From: Deltaproteobacteria bacterium
GTDB taxonomy: Bacteria > Desulfobacterota > Syntrophorhabdia > Syntrophorhabdales > Syntrophorhabdaceae
Direction of reading: 5' to 3'
Assembly (NCBI GenBank): GCA_003506795.1
Contig: DNYO01000266.1
Location: forward strand, 1-11,452
DNA: 11,452 bases
Shown here: piece by piece, positions 1-6,425 of the stretch
Numbering within the stretch: the stretch's first letter is position 1
How the letters are laid out: every line of letters starts with the position of its first letter
Position numbers and translations under genes: made by a program
Notes under the pieces: model-generated
Seen by the model: only the letters and a program-made list of their open reading frames with translations
Database searches by the model: none
What the model was told of the DNA's origin: nothing

Positions 1-222
1 GGTATGGTTCTTCACCTGGTCAAACGTTGCATTGCGCAGGGTTTCCAGGCTTGCCTCCGCTATGCGCATCGCCTCATTGCGCATCTGATTCTCGATATTT
101 ATCCTCATATAGTTGGCCAATCCGTCCAGCATCGCCATGAGTCCTATGGAAAGCACGAGCATGGCAACCAGAAGCTCGATAAGCGTGAATCCTTTCGTGT
201 TCTTACCTGCAATTCGTCGCAT
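1..222 (-). CDS. pilV: PilV-type type IV pilus pseudopilin, N-terminal part (partial at left edge)
   Basis: The N-terminal 74 codons of a prepilin-like protein lie here; the rest is beyond the left edge. The leader MRRIAGKNTK precedes the cleavage site G/FTLIELLVAM, with Glu at mature position 5, then a hydrophobic helix (roughly residues 12-34) and an amphipathic stretch. The G-F-T-L-I-E-L-L-V-A-M-L-V-L-S-I-G start closely resembles PilV minor pilins, which help prime pilus assembly in the inner membrane after PilD cleavage. I chose the ATG at 220-222 because GGAGAGG sits about six bases upstream. An in-frame ATG at 235-237 is possible but lacks such a site and would overlap the upstream gene less. 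The start lies inside the 3' end of the GspH/FimT gene (20-base overlap), so the two are probably translationally coupled. PilV is a family-level call; another minor pilin such as PilW cannot be ruled out from the N-terminus alone. Confidence 0.8.
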   Translation of the reverse strand, partial: MRRIAGKNTKGFTLIELLVAMLVLSIGLMAMLDGLANYMRINIENQMRNEAMRIAEASLETLRNATFDQVKNHT

Positions 223-745
223 TGCACGCCTCTCCATTTACAGGCTTATACATCCCCATTCTGACGTGGGTCGCCGACACAACTATGCAGTTCGTAGACG
301 GTTGGACGCTTGTCGAAGATACGCATATCGCCCCCTGTCGTGTGGCAAGACCCCGGGAATCGAATATTGCCATACCGCCGGGGATATTCGTCACGATCGC
401 CTCGTTAGCCGGGGTGCTATTGGAATAGGTAAAGGGAACAACCGCCGTCCTGGCAAGTCTTATCGTATCGCCCGCCCCCGTATTCTTGGTATTGTTTCCA
501 TTGGTATCTTCGACCACCTGGTACTGGTTTCCGGCAAGTCCGAATTCCATATAATGGGTCCTGTTCGTATTTGCCGCCATCATCCTCATGTTCATCAGGT
601 CGCTGTAGATTCTTCTCGTCTGGTTCTGTATTCTGTTCTTCCTCACAAACTCGGACATATTCGGGACCGCTATCGCCGCCATTATCCCAACCATCGCAAT
701 AACGATAAGAAGTTCAATAAGTGAAAAACCTTTATAATTTCTCAT
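203..745 (-). CDS. fimT: GspH/FimT family type IV pseudopilin
   Basis: This is a complete 180-residue prepilin-like protein. The leader MRNYK is only five residues plus Gly, followed by F-S-L-I-E-L-L-I-V-I-A and a hydrophobic N-terminal helix (residues 7-28). The body has features I associate with the GspH/FimT fold: R-R-I-Y-S-D-L-M-N-M-R after the helix, and a C-terminal F-D-S-R-G strand (about residues 129-133) followed by beta-rich sequence. Such proteins are low-abundance minor pilins that, with PilV/PilW/PilX-type partners, form the initiating tip complex. The C-terminal half has several cysteines (ICV, NCIV, ACN, NCR) that could form disulfides in the periplasm. The start codon overlaps the pilY1 stop as ATGA, and AAGGAAAG precedes it inside pilY1. 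The 3' end overlaps the next pseudopilin by 20 bases. I use fimT as the closest family symbol; a fimU-like or gspH name would also fit. Confidence 0.85.
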   Translation of the reverse strand: MRNYKGFSLIELLIVIAMVGIMAAIAVPNMSEFVRKNRIQNQTRRIYSDLMNMRMMAANTNRTHYMEFGLAGNQYQVVEDTNGNNTKNTGAGDTIRLARTAVVPFTYSNSTPANEAIVTNIPGGMAIFDSRGLATRQGAICVSSTSVQPSTNCIVVSATHVRMGMYKPVNGEACNATNCR

Positions 746-3700
746 CTTTCCTTCATATGCAGTATCTTTCGTATGGGCTTCGGCGGACCAAGGAGCGAAA
801 AGCCTCCTCCGATGTTTACACCCTGCCCCACAGCCATGGCCTTGCCTCCCGCCTGCGTCAACGCCGATGAACCGTCAGATTTCTTCAGGATCGGCGTGGC
901 GATCTGACCTGTCGAAAGCTGTGTTACGACCATGCCTGATAAAGCCGACGCCGGCGGCGCCCCCCCATTGTTGTACCAGACGGCCCACAGATATGTGTAT
1001 CCTCCCAGCGAGCAAACATCCGTCGATGGTGAACTGGTCAGAAAATAAACAACGCCGTTGTACGAGGCCACAGGCTGGGCCAGAACGCGGTGAGCTTTGT
1101 AACCTGTATCAGGCGTGGGAAAGTTTATGTACCAACCGAGCGCGGTGGGGGAAAGGTTTGATGAAGAACCCGTCTGATTCTGCAAATCCCCTGCCGATAC
1201 GCTTGTCGTGCAGGCGGCGTTCAGAGTATTGGTCCCTGCCATATAGCAGGGTTCCAGAACTCCATAGAATGCCTGCTGGCTGTCCGGGTCGTCAATCGTG
1301 GCGCCGTTGTCAATGCGATAAAAATACCTGCCCGTTCCGAAAAACAGCCAGAGCTTGCCGTTTTTCCGGTCCTGTATCTTGGTGAGGCTTGTTGTAATCG
1401 GGCCTATGTTATCGATGACCTTACTTACCGTCCAACTGCTCGGGTTTGTACTGTTGCCGGTCAAGAGGCGCACAACGCCGCCCTTTGTCCACGTCGTCGC
1501 GTCTTTCATTGTATAGCCCATGTAAACGACATCGTCGGAGTATGGGGTTGCTCCGGACGCGGTCGGGTTCCCCCTGTCCACGTCAAAAGAAGAGCTCGAC
1601 AAGGTAGCCCCAAACGCATTGGCAATTCCCGTGTCAATAACCGTCACCGATGACTTGGGTCCGCTCAACAGGTCGAGTACGAAAAACTTGAGATTTTGAT
1701 CCGAGGAACCCATGAACTGATGATACGTTGTATTTATCGGCCCCGTCGAGCCATTTGAGAACACCGCAAACCATTTTCCATTCTTGGCGGGATCACCGAC
1801 TCTGACGATTGCGGGACCGGTAGTGGAAAAACCAAGATCGTCCCGGGAAAATTCCCAGAGCAGAACGGGATTCAAGGGGTCCGTTATGTCAAACGCGAAA
1901 TACGACGAATACCCGACACCCGAAGTGGGTGTTTTCACGCAAGTCGTACAGCTGCTGGTTGTGTCCCTGCATGCACCGCCGATGCCCATTCCGCCGATTA
2001 GGATGGTCCTCCAACTGGCCCTGGTCTTGGTGTAGTTGGGATCCTGGCTGAGCGAACCTCCGGCGTTGACGCTGGCATCCGCAATCACGACGGGCTGATT
2101 GACATAGAAGACATGACAGTAATCCGTATTGGTCAGGTATCGCAGATACGGCAAAGCTCCTTTTGGTACGTAAGCCCAGCGTTCCGTGCCGAGAGTGGCG
2201 TCCACTGTTTCCAGGCGGGCGGCTTGTGTGCTCGTCAAACCGGTGAACGAGAGCCTGCCCAGCTCGAAGGCGTGAAGCATCCCGTCATTAGCCCCCACAA
2301 AAGCCATCCCCCGCTGTTTGTAAATACCGGTTGGATTCCCGGAAGCGTCCACATCGTTGACATACTGGTAGTATGTTCTATCATTATAACCCTCCGGCGC
2401 GTACAGGTGATAGGAGTTCAGAGGGAACGATGCCTTAAGACGGGGAGTGGACGAGACGATATCGCCCAATTTCCATGCATGTGTACCGGTACTGCCGCCA
2501 AACGTGGTCGTTACCGTTCTGTTGCGATAGCCTGTGACCTCGTAACCGTGGATATAATTAACGATATTCTGCGCCAGTGTGGGGTCACCCGGTGCCTGGA
2601 GGTACGTCTGCAGAGTGCCGTTCGAGGCTGCTTGCGCCGCGTCAAAATTGATGAGGTTTGTTCCGTCGACGGTGGTATAGATGGTTCGCGGCGAGGTCGC
2701 CAGGTCCCTGGACCACAAAAGGATCCCCGCCTCCCAGAGATTTTTCGTTTCGTCAAGTTCAACGGGCGAAGGGATGTCTTCCCCGCCTTTCTGAGCGGCG
2801 GAATTGGGCTGATATCTTCTCACAACTGTTTTGCCAAGGCCGACATCGAACTCGTATTCGATGATGTCGTCACTAAAAATATCAAGAATGTTGTTTTTTG
2901 CGGTGTCTTCACGGATCGTGCTGTTGCCTATCTGGGGATCGATATAATACCAGAGGTTCTGCATCTCGCCCGTCCAGTCTATTTCGGCGTCGTCAAACAT
3001 CCGTTTGGGAAAGAAGAAGGCTTGAAGGATATTTGCTCCGCTGCCCTCGGCTGACGCGAGGACCGACGCGGCGGTACCCGAAGACGCCCGGCGAAGCATA
3101 TCCGTCAGGGCCGCCTCCAGTTTACTCGCCAATTCGTTGCCGTCATCGGCTTCGAAATAGTTGTAAGGCAGGTTGACCTTGTTTTTATCCCACTCGATGC
3201 ATTGCGCATCCCAGCGAGTGGGATTATCACATTGAGTAAAGGGGAAATTGATGGAAAGACTGTTCGTCGCCGGCCAGTTCGTATAAGGATAAGGAAAAGT
3301 GTCGGTACTGGAATAGTCAAACCCGCCGAACATAGCCGTGGCCTTCATCGCCCTTTTCCCATCCGCGTCAGCTCCGAAGGCATAAACCGTATAGGTCGTT
3401 ACATTCTGGGCACCCGCCAGTTCGGGCCTTAAATCGGTCACACGCATGGTGCGGGCCACCCTCATGGGATCGACGCTCCCGTTCCATGCCCCGTCAGAGA
3501 TAAGAAGCACGAACCCCTTACGGCACCATATGGGTGTCGAACCCGTACCGGAGCCGTCATAATAAGGGTCTTTCAAACCATTGGCTTTACCAAGGGCCGC
3601 CGTGTTGTTCGCATAGGTATGATCGTTGCTCTGAACATAGAAGTCGTATGCCTCCCACATTGCCTCGCCGGTAGGTGTCCCGTTGTACGGCACTTCGTTA

Positions 3701-4515
3701 TTGATCGAAGCAACGAGCGTGCTCATGGGCTGGTCCTTGCCGGAACGCAACTCTCCTTCCCTGTTCCAGCTTCCCGAACCGGTGGCAAATACCATGAATT
3801 CCATATGTGCCTTGGGATAGAAACGCTGCACGACCCCTTCCACCGGGACTCCCGCGGGCACAACAGAGAAAATTCCGTGGTCCGTTACCCCATTGAGCGG
3901 GCAGGTGAAGCCAAAACCATAATTCGTGATGGTCAGCTTTCGGTTGGCGGTGACGTTTGCCGTAACCGTATACTGGCAATGGTTTATGCTGTCCCTGATC
4001 ACATATACGGATCCCTCGCTCTCCAGAAACGTCGATCCACCGCCTGTATTGGACCTGCCCCCCGTGAGGGCCCTCCGCGCAACATCGATCCTCGTTGCCG
4101 TAAGCCAGTTGAGAAAATTGCCGGAGATGCAGGTGGCGCCGGTTCCTATCCGGTTGGCATCGGGGCCGCATGCGGTTTCCACGTATCTGCTGGAGGATTG
4201 AGAATAGTATTTTGTCGCATCGAAAAGGCCGTAGTAATCACGATCTTTGTCATAGCGCTTTGCGTAATTGCTGGTCGTGCTTATATAGGAAGTCCCGCAA
4301 TCGGCCACGGAACCATCATAGGTACCGAAGTTGTCGGGAAGATACGCTGGGAATTGCATGCTTCCTGAAAAGTCCATGTTAATAAGAATGTTGGGTTTCA
4401 CCGCATTGCTGCTGAATATGGGGTTTACACAGTAGTCGTTGTTGGTTGCCCCCTGCGAAAGCGCGGCGACACCAAGGACGACCAGGAAAACGAGGATGAA
4501 GCAGGTTCTTCTCAT
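742..4515 (-). CDS. pilY1: PilY1-type type IV pilus tip/adhesin protein
   Basis: This is a large secreted protein of 1257 residues. PilY1/PilC proteins sit at the pilus tip, promote extension and mediate adhesion or surface sensing. Residues 1-23 form a signal peptide (MRRT, hydrophobic core, ending near S-Q-G-A). The N-terminal half resembles a von Willebrand A domain: N-I-L-I-N-M-D-F-S-G-S-M near residues 42-53 gives a D-x-S-x-S metal-site motif, and V-L-L-I-S-D-G lies near 336-342. The C-terminal half matches the PilY1 beta-propeller, with W-K-L-G-D-I-V-S-S-T-P near 681-691, F-V-G-A-N-D-G-M-L-H-A-F near 739-750 and F-G-T-G-R-Y-F near 1059-1065. I chose the ATG at 4513-4515 because GGGGAG lies nine bases upstream. 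The in-frame ATG at 4522-4524 touches that site and would add Met-Thr-Tyr. The start is about 14 bases after the pilD stop, and the stop overlaps the next start. The usual compact D-x-D-x-D-G calcium loop appears altered. PilY1 family membership is secure; specific adhesive targets cannot be read. Confidence 0.93.
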   Translation of the reverse strand: MRRTCFILVFLVVLGVAALSQGATNNDYCVNPIFSSNAVKPNILINMDFSGSMQFPAYLPDNFGTYDGSVADCGTSYISTTSNYAKRYDKDRDYYGLFDATKYYSQSSSRYVETACGPDANRIGTGATCISGNFLNWLTATRIDVARRALTGGRSNTGGGSTFLESEGSVYVIRDSINHCQYTVTANVTANRKLTITNYGFGFTCPLNGVTDHGIFSVVPAGVPVEGVVQRFYPKAHMEFMVFATGSGSWNREGELRSGKDQPMSTLVASINNEVPYNGTPTGEAMWEAYDFYVQSNDHTYANNTAALGKANGLKDPYYDGSGTGSTPIWCRKGFVLLISDGAWNGSVDPMRVARTMRVTDLRPELAGAQNVTTYTVYAFGADADGKRAMKATAMFGGFDYSSTDTFPYPYTNWPATNSLSINFPFTQCDNPTRWDAQCIEWDKNKVNLPYNYFEADDGNELASKLEAALTDMLRRASSGTAASVLASAEGSGANILQAFFFPKRMFDDAEIDWTGEMQNLWYYIDPQIGNSTIREDTAKNNILDIFSDDIIEYEFDVGLGKTVVRRYQPNSAAQKGGEDIPSPVELDETKNLWEAGILLWSRDLATSPRTIYTTVDGTNLINFDAAQAASNGTLQTYLQAPGDPTLAQNIVNYIHGYEVTGYRNRTVTTTFGGSTGTHAWKLGDIVSSTPRLKASFPLNSYHLYAPEGYNDRTYYQYVNDVDASGNPTGIYKQRGMAFVGANDGMLHAFELGRLSFTGLTSTQAARLETVDATLGTERWAYVPKGALPYLRYLTNTDYCHVFYVNQPVVIADASVNAGGSLSQDPNYTKTRASWRTILIGGMGIGGACRDTTSSCTTCVKTPTSGVGYSSYFAFDITDPLNPVLLWEFSRDDLGFSTTGPAIVRVGDPAKNGKWFAVFSNGSTGPINTTYHQFMGSSDQNLKFFVLDLLSGPKSSVTVIDTGIANAFGATLSSSSFDVDRGNPTASGATPYSDDVVYMGYTMKDATTWTKGGVVRLLTGNSTNPSSWTVSKVIDNIGPITTSLTKIQDRKNGKLWLFFGTGRYFYRIDNGATIDDPDSQQAFYGVLEPCYMAGTNTLNAACTTSVSAGDLQNQTGSSSNLSPTALGWYINFPTPDTGYKAHRVLAQPVASYNGVVYFLTSSPSTDVCSLGGYTYLWAVWYNNGGAPPASALSGMVVTQLSTGQIATPILKKSDGSSALTQAGGKAMAVGQGVNIGGGFSLLGPPKPIRKILHMKER

Positions 4516-4529
4516 ATATGTCATCTCCC

Positions 4530-5312
4530 CTATCGATTCATGAAAAATTCGTTAAAGGCGTGGATAACCCCCGGACCCATAAAAAGATACAACACCGCGC
4601 ACAGCGACAGGAACGGGCCGAAGGGTATGGCGTATTTTCCTCCTTCTTCCCTGCCCTTCATGAGCATGAGAGGAATACCGACCAGCGTACCCACAACCGA
4701 ACCGCCGATCAGGGAAAACAGGACCCCCTTGAGGCCGCTGAAGGAACCGATCATGGCAAGAAGCTTAATGTCTCCGCCGCCCATGCCCTCCCGTTTTGTG
4801 ATCAACTGGTAGCCATATGCAATGACAAAGAGCACGCCTCCGCCGATAAGCACGCCATAGACTGCCTCCATCACCCGGAAGCCGGGCCTGACGAAGGATA
4901 TGATCAATCCCGCGAACATGCCGCCGACGCTTAAAACGTCGGGGATGATCTGGAAATCATAGTCGATAAAAGAGACGACGATCAGTATCGCCGTAAAGAA
5001 AATCTGGATAAAAAACTCGTAGGAAAGGCCCCACCGGCGGTAGATCATCGCAAAGACAACCGCCGTTATCAATTCGACAAGAAAGTACCGAAAAGAAATA
5101 CGGGCCCCACAGTCCCTGCATTTCCCTTTCAGGACAAGGTAGCTTACCAGGGGGATGTTGTCGTAAAATCTGACGGGCTTTTCACAGGCCGGACAGGCCG
5201 ATGGGGGGTGAACTATTGATTTCTTTCTTGGTATCCTGTAGATGCAGACATTAAGAAAACTGCCGATAATCGCTCCGAAAACGAAAACCACTATGAGATA
5301 TATGGTATGCAT
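4530..5312 (-). CDS. pilD: Type IV prepilin peptidase / N-methyltransferase (A24 family)
   Basis: This 260-residue inner-membrane aspartic protease removes the short leaders of prepilins and methylates the new N-terminal Phe. Residues 16-28 carry the conserved G-S-F-L-N-V-C-I-Y-R-I-P. Four cysteines in two CxxC pairs (residues 40/43 and 65/68) mark the cytoplasmic zinc-binding loop of the bifunctional enzyme. The catalytic aspartates are Asp117 (F-I-D-Y-D-F-Q-I-I-P-D) and Asp181 in the G-M-G-G-G-D-I-K motif. The remainder is strongly hydrophobic and consistent with about eight membrane segments. Length is normal for PilD. The ATG at 5310-5312 is the only plausible start, because an in-frame stop (5325-5327, also the stop of the upstream prepilin) lies just before it. 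The Shine-Dalgarno is weak, so translation may depend on coupling to the gene 12 bases upstream. All four prepilin-like genes in this block are obvious substrates. Confidence 0.96.
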   Translation of the reverse strand: MHTIYLIVVFVFGAIIGSFLNVCIYRIPRKKSIVHPPSACPACEKPVRFYDNIPLVSYLVLKGKCRDCGARISFRYFLVELITAVVFAMIYRRWGLSYEFFIQIFFTAILIVVSFIDYDFQIIPDVLSVGGMFAGLIISFVRPGFRVMEAVYGVLIGGGVLFVIAYGYQLITKREGMGGGDIKLLAMIGSFSGLKGVLFSLIGGSVVGTLVGIPLMLMKGREEGGKYAIPFGPFLSLCAVLYLFMGPGVIHAFNEFFMNR

Positions 5313-5324
5313 AGTGCTCTGTAC

Positions 5325-5690
5325 TCACTTTACGTTTGTCAAAACCCCGTTTTCATTAATAGTCCAGGTATCGTCGAATATCTTGTCATTGTTGAGATCG
5401 CCATTCGCTTCGGCGACAAATCGTGTTGAACTGGCATGACGTATCCTGAAATAGTATTTCTTTGTTCTTTGCTTCCAATTTGCGAGCTTGCTGGCATCGG
5501 CCGTGTACGTTCCATGGCGCGACCGGTAAGTCGATTCCGATTCCCATATAGAATGGAGCTGATTTTTCACATTCACTTGCTCCGTCTTCCTCGCCCGCAT
5601 CGCGTGCATGGGAAAGGCTATTATCAGTATCAAACAAATTACGGCAAGGCCTGCCAGAAACTCGAGAAGCGTGAAACCTTTTGTCTTCAT
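5325..5690 (-). CDS. Small type IV prepilin-like protein (minor pilin candidate)
   Basis: This 121-residue protein has a very short leader (MKTKG) before F-T-L-L-E-F-L-A-G, keeping Glu at mature position 5, and a hydrophobic helix to about residue 29. The soluble part is small and rich in charged residues. Near the C-terminus, residues 98-109 read D-L-N-N-D-K-I-F-D-D-T-W, an acidic D-x-N-x-D loop that could bind calcium, followed by T-I-N-E-N-G. I recall similar 'G-D-x-x-x-D...D-x-W-T-I' endings in deltaproteobacterial pilins, which is a memory-based comparison. There are no cysteines outside the membrane helix, so no disulfide loop. AAGGGG precedes the ATG closely (about three bases). The gene lies between the post-pilA hairpin and pilD and is 12 bases from pilD. 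Its role as a minor pilin or PilE-like component is inferred from the leader and position; I cannot assign a specific name. Confidence 0.85.
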   Translation of the reverse strand: MKTKGFTLLEFLAGLAVICLILIIAFPMHAMRARKTEQVNVKNQLHSIWESESTYRSRHGTYTADASKLANWKQRTKKYYFRIRHASSTRFVAEANGDLNNDKIFDDTWTINENGVLTNVK

Positions 5691-5706
5691 TGACCCCTTT
5701 TTATAA

Positions 5707-5732
5707 GATAGGGGGCTTAAGAGCCCCCTATC
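5707..5732 (-). terminator. Perfect 11-bp hairpin after pilA (attenuator or mRNA-stabilising stem)
   Basis: GATAGGGGGCT at 5707-5717 pairs perfectly with AGCCCCCTATC at 5722-5732 around a four-base loop, giving an 11-bp stem with a run of G-C pairs. On the minus strand it begins about 20 bases after the pilA stop. What follows is TTATAAAAAG rather than a clean T-run, so full intrinsic termination is doubtful. Partial termination, or a 3' block protecting pilA mRNA, fits better. On the plus strand no T-run follows, so it probably serves the minus strand. It ends about eight bases before the Shine-Dalgarno of the next gene. Confidence 0.7.
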
Positions 5733-5751
5733 GATCCAAGATTAATCTACA

Positions 5752-6216
5752 TTATTTAGGCTGGTACTTCTGCATGGTGCCTGTGGAACTCCATGTCCAA
5801 GTCTGATAATTGTCCGTTGCAGGTCCGCCGCATGTGAGAGTGAGTTTATCACCAGAGGTGATCCCGTTGATTGAAGCGTTCATCGTATAGGTAATTATCG
5901 CTGTACCAGCCGAATTGTCCAGAGAGGTGACCGAAGGGACCCCGTATTTATCCGGTACAGTGATACCAAGGGTGGTAGCTATCGCGTCCTTATCTCCCAA
6001 GTCCGCAACTGCTCCCGCGGGTGAATGTTCCGACGCCCATGCTATAACCCCTGTCTTAATGGCGCCTATGGCATTGACGACCTCGGTCACCCTCGTCTTC
6101 CTCGTATAATCCATGTACGCCGGAAGTGCTATCGCCGCGAGGATACCAATGATGGCGATAACGATGAGAAGTTCGATCAGCGTGAAGCCTTTTGTGTTCT
6201 TGTGAAGCTTTAACAT
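5752..6216 (-). CDS. pilA: Type IV major pilin PilA
   Basis: This is a 154-residue prepilin and probably the fibre subunit. The leader MLKLHKNTKG is ten residues. The mature protein begins F-T-L-I-E-L-L-I-V-I-A-I-I-G-I-L-A-A-I-A, a near-consensus type IVa pilin helix with Glu5, followed by L-P-A-Y-x-D-Y-T-R-K and a beta-rich globular part of normal length (mature about 144). The C-terminus (T-W-T-W-S-S-T-G-T-M-Q-K-Y-Q-P-K) resembles the end of classical pilins. However, the protein has only one cysteine (Cys129), so the usual disulfide-bounded D-region cannot form within one subunit. The Shine-Dalgarno AGGAGGTG (6221-6228) is the best in the window and the promoter upstream is strong, as expected for an abundant subunit. 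The hairpin just after the stop separates it from the rest of the pilus block. Major pilin is inferred from expression signals and helix; proof would need proteomics. Confidence 0.93.
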   Translation of the reverse strand: MLKLHKNTKGFTLIELLIVIAIIGILAAIALPAYMDYTRKTRVTEVVNAIGAIKTGVIAWASEHSPAGAVADLGDKDAIATTLGITVPDKYGVPSVTSLDNSAGTAIITYTMNASINGITSGDKLTLTCGGPATDNYQTWTWSSTGTMQKYQPK

Positions 6217-6220
6217 ACGA

Positions 6221-6228
6221 CACCTCCT
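6221..6228 (-). promoter_or_regulatory. Strong ribosome binding site of pilA
   Basis: AGGAGGTG on the minus strand lies four bases before the pilA ATG. It is a near-perfect anti-Shine-Dalgarno match, stronger than those of the other genes in the window, and it fixes the pilA start at 6216. Confidence 0.9.
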
Positions 6229-6263
6229 GGAATTAAGTTAAGTTAGTAATTCTAATTATCGCT

Positions 6264-6291
6264 ATTTTAACACAACCATTAACGATGTAAA
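6264..6291 (-). promoter_or_regulatory. Sigma-70-like promoter of pilA
   Basis: On the minus strand the -35 box TTTACA (6286-6291) and the -10 box TAAAAT (6264-6269) are separated by 16 bases; each matches the consensus at five of six positions. Transcription would start near 6257, giving a leader of about 40 bases before the pilA ATG. I found no sigma-54-type GG-N10-GC element here, although pilA genes in many bacteria use sigma-54. The sequence is AT-rich around the boxes. Confidence 0.7.
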
Positions 6292-6293
6292 TG

Positions 6294-6338
6294 ATTTTCG
6301 TCACATTTAGGAGAAAAGACATCCGTCATGACGAAAAT
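6294..6338. repeat. Inverted repeat upstream of pilA promoter (possible operator)
   Basis: Two perfect 10-base arms, ATTTTCGTCA at 6294-6303 and TGACGAAAAT at 6329-6338, are separated by 25 bases. The core CGTCA occurs three times: plus strand at 6299 and 6324, minus strand at 6329-6333. The near arm abuts the -35 box (6286-6291), the typical position for an activator or repressor dimer. Function is inferred from position only. Confidence 0.4.
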
Positions 6339-6425
6339 GACCGTTATATTTCAAAATTCTTTAATTATACTATGTTACCGCAGGGAATGAAAAACACGCC
6401 GATTGTCTCACTCCAGTACACCGAA

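Larger units (their letters stand above)
6217..6425. other. Intergenic region between oppF-type gene and pilA
   Basis: No gene is seen in these 209 bases. They hold the pilA ribosome site and promoter. They also hold an inverted repeat ATTTTCGTCA (6294-6303) / TGACGAAAAT (6329-6338) just upstream of the -35 box, the right arm of which overlaps the palindrome CGTCATGACG (6324-6333). An isolated minus-strand TATAAT lies at 6364-6369 with only a weak -35 partner. I see no convincing intrinsic terminator for the upstream ABC ATPase pair, so read-through into pilA is possible. Confidence 0.6.

Noticed and set aside
2113..3054. 313-codon plus-strand open frame inside pilY1
   Set aside because: It is antisense to the intact PilY1 frame and has no recognisable domain.
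5739..5748. Palindrome AGATTAATCT just after pilA
   Set aside because: It is ten bases and AT-rich with no loop, easily expected by chance, and sits next to a far stronger hairpin.
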